64,000 nucleotides of DNA, taken from Proteinivorax tanatarense. Lineage in GTDB: Bacteria > Bacillota > Proteinivoracia > Proteinivoracales > Proteinivoracaceae. Within the stretch, counting starts at the first letter, position 1, and every line of letters begins with the position of its first letter. The notes under the pieces were generated by a model that saw only the letters and a list, made by a program, of their open reading frames with translations, was not told the origin of the DNA and made no database searches. The DNA lies in NCBI RefSeq assembly GCF_040267685.1, contig NZ_CP158367.1, forward strand, positions 1,054,001 through 1,118,000, written 5' to 3'. Positions 16,866-25,079 of the stretch are shown here, piece after piece. Both the position numbers and the translations under genes were made by a program.

Positions 16866-17657
16866 ATGGTCCCAATAATGAATGATCTGGTGGAAGTTAG
16901 ATCTGTAAACAAAGCTTTTGGAAAACTAGAGAGAAATGTGTTAGATAATGTAAGTCTTAGCATAAAAGAGAATACAATTTTAGGTTTTCTAGGTGAAACA
17001 GGAAGTGGAAAAACTACTTTAGCTAAGATAATTGTTGGTCTGGAAAATCCCGATAGCGGGACAGTATATTTAAAAGGGAGCAAGCTTTTAGGTTTAAAGA
17101 AGAGAAGCTTTTCTCAATGTTCTGAGATTCAATATATATTTCAAGATCCCTATAGTGCTATGGAAAGCTATTTTACTGTAGAGGATATTTTGCTTGAACC
17201 TTTTATAATCTGCAAAAAAAATAAGCATATCAGCTTATCTCCTAAGCAAGCTTTGAAAATGGTTGGAATTAATGACTATGCAATCTGGAAAAATAAAAAA
17301 ATTTCTACACTAAGTGGTGGCCAGAGACAAAAGATTTGTATTGCCAGAGCTTTAATACCCAACCCCAAATTGATTATCGCTGATGAAAGCACATCTATGC
17401 TAGATAAAGAGTCAACTAACGAGATTTTGAAAATTTTTAAGGAGTTGAAAAAAAACAATAAGTTATCTTTGTTGTTGATTAGTCACCAGTTAAATGTTGT
17501 TATGGAAATATGTGATGAAATTTGTGTATTAAAAAATGGAGAGATTATAGAGCACGACAAAAAAGATGACGTAATAAATAGACCTAAAAATAGATATACA
17601 AAAAAAATACTCGATAGTATGAATTTTTTTATGGAGGATGAGTACAAATATGAATAA
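16866..17657 (+). CDS. Opp/Nik-type ABC transporter ATPase, OppF/NikE-like
   Basis: This 263-residue ATPase carries Walker A GETGSGKTT, Q-loop IFQDPYSAM, signature LSGGQRQKI and Walker B LIIADESTSMLD (ESTS in place of the usual EPTS). It pairs with the preceding short ATPase. The start is odd: a strong GGAGGTGAG (16832-16840) leads into a different frame, TTG at 16844, which reads LAMIQLVYGPNNE and stops at 16885, overlapping the ATG at 16878. Either that mini-frame couples translation into this gene, or a frameshift has displaced the original start. The next gene overlaps its 3' end by eight bases. Confidence 0.87.
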   Translation: MVPIMNDLVEVRSVNKAFGKLERNVLDNVSLSIKENTILGFLGETGSGKTTLAKIIVGLENPDSGTVYLKGSKLLGLKKRSFSQCSEIQYIFQDPYSAMESYFTVEDILLEPFIICKKNKHISLSPKQALKMVGINDYAIWKNKKISTLSGGQRQKICIARALIPNPKLIIADESTSMLDKESTNEILKIFKELKKNNKLSLLLISHQLNVVMEICDEICVLKNGEIIEHDKKDDVINRPKNRYTKKILDSMNFFMEDEYKYE

Positions 17658-19179
17658 AATAGTTTTTGTTGACTTAAGTAATAAAAAAGTAAGTATTAGA
17701 TATATAAAAGATCAGGATGTCTTAAGATCTGGAAGAAAGTTTGCTGAGTGCTATATAAACGATAACATAAAACAAAATACTAAATATTTAAGTGAAGAAA
17801 ATTTTATTGTGATAAGCCCAGGATTACTGACAGGGACCTTAGCTCCTTGTACTGGCAGACTTTCTATTTCTACAAAAACTAATGATGATATAAAAACTAT
17901 AAACATAGCAGGACCTATTGCACAGAAAATTGCTTCTTTAGATATAAAAGCTATTGTTATCACAGGAAAATGCCTAAAAGGGACGTCAGTCCTTCATGTC
18001 AATGAAAATGGTGTTAGTTTAAATAATATATCAGAAACAGAGTATGGTGAAGTTGAAAAAACTATTGATTTTCTGCAAAATAAGTGGGGAAAAGAAACGT
18101 CTGTATTGGGGATTGGACCAGCGGGTGAACATATATTGCCTATAGGAAGCCTTTTCAACTCCTATCCCAATGGTACTCCTAAGTATCACTGCACAAGAGG
18201 CAAAATAGGTGACTTGTTTGGATATAAAGGCTTAAAAGCTATCGCTGTTACAACTAAAAAGCATTTTGGAGCTGATATATCTGATGAAGATAATTTTAAG
18301 CAATTAACAAAAAAAATAAGCAAGGTAATTACTGAGCACCCTGTTTGTGGTAAAGCATTGCCGGCTTTTGGTTCTATAACCTTGATTGAATTAATGAAAG
18401 ATAAAAATAAGTTTCTTCAAAAATTAAGTAGCAATAATAATAAAGAGACTATAGAGAAAAATATAAACACAAAAATTAATAAAAACTGTGCTCCGAATTG
18501 TGTTATCGGCTGCCTTAACAAACATAGTGAAAAAACAGGTTATATATATAGTTCGCCTGCAGAAAGCGAGGCGGTTGCTGCTTGCAAAAATCTTTTTGCT
18601 ATTGATGATACAAGTTTTGTAAGTGCTATTCACAGAGAATGCTTTGAATTTGGGATGGATACTATTGAGTTCTTATTTAGTTGCAAGATGTTATCTGAGG
18701 TTACAGGAGAAAAAAAGATAACTAAAGCAAAAATAAAAGATTACTTAGCTGAGGTTAAAGAGCTAACGCTTGTAGGAAGGGTGTTAGCTAGCACTACTAA
18801 AGGAATTCATAATCTTTATGTTGGTAGAAAGGATGTGGTAAAACTAGTAACTCGATCAGCTAAAGTCGAAGAAGAAAATTTTAAAATAAAGATACCAACA
18901 AAACCTGATGAGCTAAGTGACATATCAGACTTGCACTACTTGTACGGCTTTATGTTGGTGATGGAGAGCTTGGGTATTTGTTTGTTTACTTCTTTTGCCA
19001 TATTAGATGATAAAAAAGGGTTAACTTTGATTAATGACTTAGTAAACGCTAAAACCGGTCAAAATTATAAAGAAGCAGAATTAATATATAAAGCTCTCAA
19101 TACTTATAACAATGATGTACCAGAATTTGTGAAAGTGCTTTACAGATATTATGGAGAAGAAAATGAAAATAGGGTATAA
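17650..19179 (+). CDS. Divergent aldehyde:ferredoxin-oxidoreductase-like protein
   Basis: A protein of about 509 residues related to tungsten-pterin AOR enzymes, which oxidise aldehydes with ferredoxin. Conserved landmarks are GLLTGTLAPCTGR, GIGPAGEHI, GLKAIAV, the iron-sulfur motif C280-x3-C284-x3-C288 and a later cysteine C444 in SLGIC. Several usual cofactor contacts are changed: the N-terminal GGxG reads SGRKFAECYI, and the GRGGxGAVMGSK segment reads TRGKIGDLFGYK. It is also about 100 residues shorter than typical AORs. It may have lost or altered its pterin site. The gene overlaps the ATPase gene by eight bases, so it is co-expressed with the transporter. I prefer the ATG at 17650 because the in-frame ATG at 17638 abuts the GGAGG. 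Confidence 0.8.
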   Translation: MNKIVFVDLSNKKVSIRYIKDQDVLRSGRKFAECYINDNIKQNTKYLSEENFIVISPGLLTGTLAPCTGRLSISTKTNDDIKTINIAGPIAQKIASLDIKAIVITGKCLKGTSVLHVNENGVSLNNISETEYGEVEKTIDFLQNKWGKETSVLGIGPAGEHILPIGSLFNSYPNGTPKYHCTRGKIGDLFGYKGLKAIAVTTKKHFGADISDEDNFKQLTKKISKVITEHPVCGKALPAFGSITLIELMKDKNKFLQKLSSNNNKETIEKNINTKINKNCAPNCVIGCLNKHSEKTGYIYSSPAESEAVAACKNLFAIDDTSFVSAIHRECFEFGMDTIEFLFSCKMLSEVTGEKKITKAKIKDYLAEVKELTLVGRVLASTTKGIHNLYVGRKDVVKLVTRSAKVEEENFKIKIPTKPDELSDISDLHYLYGFMLVMESLGICLFTSFAILDDKKGLTLINDLVNAKTGQNYKEAELIYKALNTYNNDVPEFVKVLYRYYGEENENRV

Positions 19180-19604
19180 ATGTTTTATCAAAGTAGATAT
19201 AAAGGTGATATGCTAAACATTAGCAGAGTTATCTAAACTATATATAAAAAATTATAAAGTCTTGCTTAATGCTAAAATAGAAAATAACGTTAGTTTATTT
19301 ACAGGTATTATATTTTGGTCTTCTTGGCAAAAACTATTTGTGGGGGATGCTAGGTAATAAGGAGAGTCGTCAGTAGGATAAAAAGAGCCCATGTGATATG
19401 ATACTTTCTAATTAATTAAAATTAGATTATCTACTTGGAGGTATTTTTTTATGGGAATGGAGAGAGAACCATTTGCTGAAGTTAATTAAAAGGAGTGTAT
19501 TATACACAGGATTATGGATTAGTTCTAATTACGGAAGATAGGTCTAGATACCTTATTGTTTTAAGATATTTATCCCATGATAAAAAGTTTTTTAATTTAA
19601 TAGG
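19180..19604. other. Intergenic stretch with a hairpin-repeat copy
   Basis: Apart from the repeat at 19401-19449 I see no gene. Directly after the repeat, GGAGG (19436-19440) and an ATG at 19451 open a 12-codon frame (MGMEREPFAEVN) that stops at once; it may be the remnant of a lost gene start. Confidence 0.45.
19401..19449 (+). repeat. Long hairpin repeat, deleted copy
   Basis: This copy is identical to 12348-12390 over 43 bases and continues with ATACTT on the left, but lacks 13 bases of the left arm (CCAAAGTAGACAG). The full hairpin therefore cannot form. It is in the same orientation as the complete copy, about 7.1 kb away. Confidence 0.8.
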
Positions 19605-19634
19605 TTTACATTTTATACCCTAAGGGGGTATAAT
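19605..19634 (+). promoter_or_regulatory. Promoter with a CsoR/CstR-like operator in its spacer
   Basis: TTTACA (19605-19610) and a perfect TATAAT (19629-19634) are 18 bases apart. The spacer and the -10 box contain the dyad TATACCCTAAGGGGGTATA (19614-19632). CsoR-family repressors, including the persulfide sensor CstR, bind ATACCC/GGGTAT-type dyads in this position. No csoR-like gene is present in the window. Confidence 0.65.
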
Positions 19635-19676
19635 TGAGTTGTATAGAATTTAATACTAATACTGAGGAGTGATTTT

Positions 19677-20069
19677 ATGGCTTTTATAGAAGTTAATTTT
19701 CCAGGTGGCAAAAAAACAGAAGCTAATGTTAAGGGGTTTACGGTTGAGACTGATCAACCTGTTGCATCAGGAGGAGAAGAAACAGATCCATCTCCCTTTG
19801 ACCTATTTTTGACTTCTATTGTTACCTGTTCTGGGGTGTATGCTTTAAACTTTTGTCAAAATAAAGGAATTAGTACAAAAGGTTTGAAATTAGAGTTGGG
19901 TTTTGAAAAGAACTTTGAAACTGGCTTAATTGAGGAGATAAACCTTAACTTAACATTACCTGAAAAATTTCCCCCAAAATATGAAAAGGCTATAGTGAAG
20001 GCGATGAATTTATGTGCTGTTAAGAAGCACATAGAAACGCCTCCTAACTTTAATATTAATACAAAGTGA
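19677..20069 (+). CDS. OsmC/YhfA-family protein
   Basis: The 130-residue protein belongs to the OsmC superfamily of small thiol-dependent proteins that reduce organic hydroperoxides or handle persulfides. It shows the first conserved cysteine in FLTSIVTCSGVYALNFC and a second in MNLCAVKKHIETPP, together with the DPSPFDLFL motif. The layout resembles the short YhfA-like branch rather than classical Ohr. A GAGGAG site precedes the ATG. Its promoter carries a CsoR/CstR-like operator, which favours a role in sulfide or persulfide stress over organic peroxide defence; that is inference. Confidence 0.85.
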   Translation: MAFIEVNFPGGKKTEANVKGFTVETDQPVASGGEETDPSPFDLFLTSIVTCSGVYALNFCQNKGISTKGLKLELGFEKNFETGLIEEINLNLTLPEKFPPKYEKAIVKAMNLCAVKKHIETPPNFNINTK

Positions 20070-20102
20070 TAATATTTTAGTGCAAGGATAAACTTTATAC
20101 AG

Positions 20103-20142
20103 CTTAGTGACATATAAAACTGGGTAGTTATATGTCACTAAG
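20103..20142. terminator. Strong hairpin after the OsmC-like gene
   Basis: CTTAGTGACATATAA pairs perfectly over 15 bases with TTATATGTCACTAAG around a ten-base loop. No T-run follows on the plus strand, so termination is likely but not certain; it could instead stabilise the 3' end. Confidence 0.5.
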
Positions 20143-20322
20143 GAAAAATAAATATCTTTGAATTATATATCCTGTATTGTAGAGTTTTGCAATCGACCAA
20201 CTAAGGAGAACAAAACTTCCAGTTATTGAGTCTTTAAAACTAAAAAAACATAGACACACAAATTCCTCAATGCTACAATAAAATTATAGTAAGAAAATTG
20301 TCGAAAAGAGGAGGTGGTTATA

Positions 20323-21239
20323 ATGGTCTATAATGGAAAAGTTATAGAGCGAGACATCTATAATCACTCATCAGACAACGGGAAAATAAAGCTAATTAAT
20401 AAGTATAAAAACGATATAATGGAAACTAACGTTTACTTTTTTCGCAAAGGGAATAGTGGATTTTTTAGAATACCTACAGAAAATGAAAATAGTGTTAAAA
20501 CCTACTATATACTTGAAGGAGAGCTCTATAACTTTGATACAGGGCGCTACTACTCAAAAGGTGACATGATAATTCTTGATTATAACAGTGAGCCTTTTAA
20601 CATTTATCCCAAAACCGATGTTAAAGTTTTAGTACATGCTATATATGATAATAGCTATGAAAAAAGTAACCAATATTTTAAAGAGCTAAATGAAACACTG
20701 GATAAAATACAGGCAAAGGATGATTATACTAGCCATCATTGTGACAGGGTATATAAATTAGCTAGGATGCTAGCTTTAGAGCTTGGCTATACAGGTCAAA
20801 AACTCAGGAATATACTTCATGCAGCCAAATATCATGATGTTGGAAAAATATACATAGATGATGCCATACTAAACAAACACTCATCCCTTCAAAACATGAG
20901 TTTGAAATTATGAAAGGCCATGTTGTTCAAGCTAAAAGTTTTATTGTTTCGTGTTTTGGTAAACCTGTTTTTGATATTGCGTGCCAGCACCACGAACGAA
21001 TTGATGGAAGCGGGTATCCCTATGGACTGACAGATAGAGAAATATCGCAAGAAGGTAAAATTATAGCTATCTGTGATAGTTATGATGCAATGACCACAGA
21101 TAGAATTTATAAAAAAGGGAAAAGCAAAAAAGAAGCAATTGATGAATTAAAAGAGCTTAGGGGAGTTAAATATGATTCATGTTTAGTAGACTTATTTATT
21201 GATAAAGTTCTTATAAAGCAAGGAAGAAATCGGAAATAG
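20323..21239 (+). pseudogene. Cupin-HD-GYP phosphodiesterase gene with a frameshift in the catalytic domain
   Basis: The first frame (to 20913) encodes a cupin-like domain (YYILEGELYNFDTGRYYSKGD) and the start of an HD-GYP domain, which degrades cyclic di-GMP, including the HD pair in AAKYHDVGK. After NKHSSLQ the frame breaks. The homologous continuation KHEFEIMKGHVVQAK and the signature HHERIDGSGYP lie one frame over and run to 21239. One missing base near 20889-20893 explains this. The second frame also has its own ATG at 20910 overlapping the first stop as ATGA, so a split two-polypeptide enzyme cannot be excluded. The first start is the ATG at 20323, after AGGAGG. A decayed copy of the 3' half lies at 5.6 kb. 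Confidence 0.8.
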
Positions 21240-21260
21240 AAAAAGGTTTATTTTGTTAAA

Positions 21261-21298
21261 AATATTGCTATGGTTTTAAACTATAGCAATATTTTTTG
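21261..21298 (+). terminator. Rho-independent terminator after the HD-GYP gene
   Basis: AATATTGCTAT pairs with ATAGCAATATT, extended inward by GTTT/AAAC, and is followed by six T. Confidence 0.85.
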
Positions 21299-21434
21299 TT
21301 TGTTTTAATAATAATGCAAAAGCAGGAAAGTGAATTAAATTATTGAATTTATACAGATAAGGTGATTTTGTAAAATGTTTAACTGAGTATAAAACTTAAG
21401 TATCTAAATTAAATAACAAAGGAGATATATTAAG

Positions 21435-23210
21435 ATGAAAACAGATGAAAAGTTATGCAAACTACGGGAGTCAATGAAAAAAAATAAAATCCCAGTCTAC
21501 ATGACTACTATTAGCGATCCCCATCAAAGTGAGTATGTAAGCGACTGCTTTAATAGTCTTAAATGGCTATCAGGCTTTACCGGCTCTCAAGCTACTATGG
21601 TAGTAACCTTAAATGAGAGTGGTATATGGGTAGATGGCAGATACCATATCCAGGCGGAAGAACAGCTAGCAGATACTGAGGTAAAGGTTTTTAAAATGGG
21701 CAAGGATAAAGTTTTATCTGTAGGTGATTGGCTTAAGGAGAATATAGAATGCGGCAGTACTATTGGATTTAATGGTGAACTTTTTTCTCAGAAGCGCATT
21801 GATGATATAAAAGAAAAACTAAAGGGAACCAATTTTACCCTAGATGGTGGTTGCGATTTTTTAGAACAAGTTTGGGAGGACAGACCAAAGATTATATTTA
21901 ACGAGATCTTTCTTCATGACATAAAATATTGTGGCAAGTCCGCCCAACAAAAGATTAGCGATGTTAGGGATGATATGGATAAAAAGCTTGTGGATTCAAC
22001 GATAATATCTAGCCTAGATGATATAGCTTGGCTGTTTAATATAAGAAGCAGTGATATACCCAATAATCCAGTTGCTATGGCTTATGCTGTTATAACTGGC
22101 AAAGATGCGGTTTTGTTTATAAATAAAGATAGTCTTACAAGTGAAGCAGATGATTATTTAAAAGAGCAAGGTGTGTTAGTTTATGATTATGAATATTTCT
22201 TTGAGTATTTAAGCAAGCTGCCTAAGGGATCAAAGGTTTATCTAGATTACAATAGAATCAATTTTAAAATTTATAATGAAGTGGAGAAGTTATGTGAAAT
22301 TCAAAAAGGTACTAATATCACTACCATACTAAAAGCGATAAAAAATGATGTAGAAATTAAAAACCTAAGAAATTGTCAAATAAGAGATGGAGTAGCCATG
22401 GTTAACTTTTTGCATTGGTTAGATCAAAATGTTGCTAACAAAAATGTTACCGAAATAAGTGCGGCACAAAAGCTTAGGGAGTTTAGGGCAGAGCAAGACT
22501 ACTTTGAAGGATCAAGCTTTGATTCTATATCAGCTTTTGCAGAGCATGCAGCTATGATGCATTATCAAGCAACTAAAGATAGTGATTATACCCTAGAAGG
22601 CGACGGGTTTTACCTTATTGACTCGGGAGGTCAGTATTTAGATGGCACCACAGATATAACAAGAACAGTGCCCATAGGGATTTTGTCGGAGCAGCAAAAA
22701 AGGGATTACACATTAGTGGTAAAAGGTCATATAGCACTATGCAAAGCTCAGTTTTTGTATGGAGCAACTGGAAGTAATTTGGATGTTTTAGCTAGACAAG
22801 CTATGTGGGAACAAGGCATAGATTACAAATGTGGTACCGGACATGGTATAGGATACTTTTTAAATGTTCATGAAGGGCCGCAAGGTTTTAGCTCAGCGTC
22901 CCATGTTAAGTTAGAGGAAAATATGGTTACAACAGTAGAGCCGGGAGTTTATCGAGAAAACAGCCATGGGATAAGGATAGAAAACACCGTTGTCGCTAAA
23001 AAGGCTGAAAAAACAGAGTTTGGACAGTTTATGACTTTTGAAACCATCTCTTTATGTCTAATATCTAAATTACCTATTAACAAGGATATGCTAACAAGCG
23101 AAGAGATTTTATGGTACAACAACTACCATAAAATGGTTTATGATAAACTATCTCCTTATTTAGAAGAAGATGTTAAAAAGTGGCTGAAAGAGGAAACCAG
23201 CGCTATATAA
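21435..23210 (+). CDS. Xaa-Pro aminopeptidase, M24B family
   Basis: This 591-residue cytoplasmic metallopeptidase removes an N-terminal residue that precedes proline. It has the long three-domain layout: two creatinase-like N-terminal domains (residues 1 to about 310) and a pita-bread catalytic domain (about 320-540) with a C-terminal extension. Expected metal ligands are visible in DSGGQYLDGTTDITRT (two Asp), in GTGHGIGYFLNVHEGP (His) and in the two Glu of TTVEPGVYRE and IRIENT. Length and layout match eukaryotic-type APP1 enzymes found in many Clostridia. It stands alone between two terminators, with a GGAGATAT ribosome site, and fits a peptide-fermenting lifestyle. Confidence 0.92.
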   Translation: MKTDEKLCKLRESMKKNKIPVYMTTISDPHQSEYVSDCFNSLKWLSGFTGSQATMVVTLNESGIWVDGRYHIQAEEQLADTEVKVFKMGKDKVLSVGDWLKENIECGSTIGFNGELFSQKRIDDIKEKLKGTNFTLDGGCDFLEQVWEDRPKIIFNEIFLHDIKYCGKSAQQKISDVRDDMDKKLVDSTIISSLDDIAWLFNIRSSDIPNNPVAMAYAVITGKDAVLFINKDSLTSEADDYLKEQGVLVYDYEYFFEYLSKLPKGSKVYLDYNRINFKIYNEVEKLCEIQKGTNITTILKAIKNDVEIKNLRNCQIRDGVAMVNFLHWLDQNVANKNVTEISAAQKLREFRAEQDYFEGSSFDSISAFAEHAAMMHYQATKDSDYTLEGDGFYLIDSGGQYLDGTTDITRTVPIGILSEQQKRDYTLVVKGHIALCKAQFLYGATGSNLDVLARQAMWEQGIDYKCGTGHGIGYFLNVHEGPQGFSSASHVKLEENMVTTVEPGVYRENSHGIRIENTVVAKKAEKTEFGQFMTFETISLCLISKLPINKDMLTSEEILWYNNYHKMVYDKLSPYLEEDVKKWLKEETSAI

Positions 23211-23250
23211 ACATTTTAAAAAAAAAGAAAAGCAGATGCGAAAGCTAACA

Positions 23251-23290
23251 AAATCCTCCTTAGACCTGCAGGTCTAAGGAGGATTTTTTA
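23251..23290. terminator. Bidirectional terminator between convergent genes
   Basis: AAATCCTCCTTAGACC pairs perfectly with GGTCTAAGGAGGATTT around TGCA. A T-run follows on the plus strand and A/T-rich bases on the other, serving the aminopeptidase gene and the TetR gene. Confidence 0.88.
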
Positions 23291-23298
23291 TACGCAAA

Positions 23299-23940
23299 TT
23301 ATTCTTTTTGTTTTGATTCATCTTTTATTAAGATGCCATTAAGAATTATTTCAATTCCGTAAGTGTAATAGTTTTGGAATTGATCTCCTAATGAAGTAAT
23401 GTTTGTTTTTTGTGGTAACATCAAAACTCCATCAAACATAGCCCAAAGGGAAATAACTAACTCGAAGGTGTCACAAGGTTTTATAATGCCTTCTTCAACA
23501 CCTTTTATAATAGGTTTCTCTAGTTGCTTTAGGATTTTGATAATTCTATTTTTTAAATAGACATTTTCATTTGCCTTAGCATTTTTTCCAAAAAATCCGC
23601 TAAATAGAATACGATATTGATGGTTGTGGTGTTGATAAAAATGAATATAAGATTGTAATAAAAGACATATTCTTGCCTTAGTATCTGTAGCAGGAATAGA
23701 TGAAGCAACATTAAGAGTACTTTCTAGTAGATCAAGCGCCTCTTCAAAAAGAGCAGTATATATTTCAAGTTTATTATTGAAATAAAGGTATAAAGTGCCT
23801 ATGGCAACACCGGACTTTTTAGAGATTTGCTGCATAGTTGTGTGTTCATATCCTTGTGTAGCCATGAGTTCTACTGAACTGTCCATAATATGGCGTTTTT
23901 TTTGTTCCTTTTCAGCTTCGGTAAGGCAAAGTCTTGCCAT
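23299..23940 (-). CDS. TetR-family transcriptional regulator
   Basis: This 213-residue regulator has an N-terminal helix-turn-helix domain (residues about 10-58) with the family pattern TMQQISKKSGVAIGTLYLYFNNK. The C-terminal helical domain should bind an unknown ligand. It is divergent from the membrane-protein/oxidoreductase genes at 24.2 kb, and the shared region contains two near-identical 18-base palindromes, so it probably represses those genes and itself. The ATG at 23940 is preceded by AAGGAGATTAATTTC. Confidence 0.9.
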   Translation of the reverse strand: MARLCLTEAEKEQKKRHIMDSSVELMATQGYEHTTMQQISKKSGVAIGTLYLYFNNKLEIYTALFEEALDLLESTLNVASSIPATDTKARICLLLQSYIHFYQHHNHQYRILFSGFFGKNAKANENVYLKNRIIKILKQLEKPIIKGVEEGIIKPCDTFELVISLWAMFDGVLMLPQKTNITSLGDQFQNYYTYGIEIILNGILIKDESKQKE

Positions 23941-24023
23941 GAAATTAATCTCCTTTTATATATCCTTGATTAAACTATCTTATCATATTCTAGAATTAAG
24001 CACAAGATTATGAATATAATTAG

Positions 24024-24041
24024 AATGAACATATATTCATT
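24024..24041. promoter_or_regulatory. TetR operator, copy 1
   Basis: The palindrome AATGAACATATATTCATT lies 22 bases upstream of the -35 box of the 24.2-kb operon and within the presumed promoter region of the divergent tetR gene. It matches copy 2 at 16 of 18 positions. Confidence 0.75.
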
Positions 24042-24063
24042 ATTGAGAAATCAGATAAAACCA

Positions 24064-24092
24064 TTGACAAAGGGACAAAGTAAAGTTATAAT
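24064..24092 (+). promoter_or_regulatory. Strong promoter of the membrane-protein/oxidoreductase operon
   Basis: Consensus TTGACA (24064-24069) and consensus TATAAT (24087-24092) with a 17-base spacer. It lies between the two palindromes, an arrangement that allows tight repression. Confidence 0.9.
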
Positions 24093-24099
24093 TTTCACA

Positions 24100-24117
24100 A
24101 ATGAACATTGATTCATT
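24100..24117. promoter_or_regulatory. TetR operator, copy 2
   Basis: The palindrome AATGAACATTGATTCATT begins about eight bases after the -10 box, at the expected transcription start. It matches copy 1 except at two central positions. Confidence 0.8.
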
Positions 24118-24218
24118 TTATTTTAAAATTTTTACTAGGAGGTGGGCAATCTTTAGGCTTAAGTTATTTTTTTTAGTTAAAAATTTTAGAATTATCAAAA
24201 CAAAGGAGCGTGAAAAAG

Positions 24219-25058
24219 TTGGAGGTTTCGTTATTTAAGCACTTTAGTGCGATGGCTATTTATGCTTTAGTGTTATATGTAATAGTTGAACTTTTTAGGA
24301 AAAACTACAAGCTGGCAACGTATTTCTATGTACTAGTTTTACTTTCATCTCCTCTTTGGTTGCAAAACATAGAGGGCTGGTTTAGGTGGATGAAGTATCT
24401 CAGTATTTTTGTCCCTATCATAATATTAGGTTACACCAGAATAGCTTATGTAGATGATAAAAAAGGTTTTGTTTGGAATATATTAAAGAATGCTAAGTTC
24501 CTATGGTTCTTTTATGCAATAATGTTTTTAAATATTATAGAAGCTACAATTCAGGATATAGAGTTAGGAAATTATTTTAATGCAGCTGTTGGTTTGATTC
24601 TTTGTGCAACCATACCTTATGCGACTAAATATTGGAGATTTAGAAAAAAAGAAAATGCGGTATTAATAGCTTATACTACGATTGCTTGGGCCTTTTTATA
24701 TACAACTTGGAACGCCTGTTTTGTGTATTCAGAAAGTCCAATGTACTTTGCTGGTTCATTGACCATACTGTTGGTAGCTTTTTTCTATCCCATTCTAAAG
24801 AAAAAGCCTGAGTTATATGTCCATGCTAGGGTATATACTTTGGCCACTCATTTGCTATTAAGAGCAGCTTATGATATTTTTCCAGCAACCATGGATGCGT
24901 CTTCTTGGTTTAATACCGAGGTGCTAAAATGGTGGGGAATAATTAATTTAATTATGGCAGTTCCATACCTTATTTGGCATATACAACAATTACGGTCTGG
25001 TAATGCAGATGAAAGTTTTGGTTTAAAAATTAGCTCTAAACAAAAAATCATAGCTTAA
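24219..25058 (+). CDS. Multi-pass membrane protein of unknown function
   Basis: I do not recognise this protein of about 279 residues. It has around eight hydrophobic segments, short loops rich in Lys and Arg, and several Trp and Tyr residues near membrane edges. I see no transporter or enzyme motif. It is the first gene after the TetR-controlled promoter, with the ferredoxin-linked oxidoreductase 21 bases downstream, so it may serve as a membrane partner or be induced by the same ligand. The GTG at 24210 lies one base after AAAGGAG, too close for use. The TTG at 24219, ten bases away, is the better start. Confidence 0.75.
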   Translation: MEVSLFKHFSAMAIYALVLYVIVELFRKNYKLATYFYVLVLLSSPLWLQNIEGWFRWMKYLSIFVPIIILGYTRIAYVDDKKGFVWNILKNAKFLWFFYAIMFLNIIEATIQDIELGNYFNAAVGLILCATIPYATKYWRFRKKENAVLIAYTTIAWAFLYTTWNACFVYSESPMYFAGSLTILLVAFFYPILKKKPELYVHARVYTLATHLLLRAAYDIFPATMDASSWFNTEVLKWWGIINLIMAVPYLIWHIQQLRSGNADESFGLKISSKQKIIA

Positions 25059-25079
25059 TTAAGAAGTGGGGGAATATAA

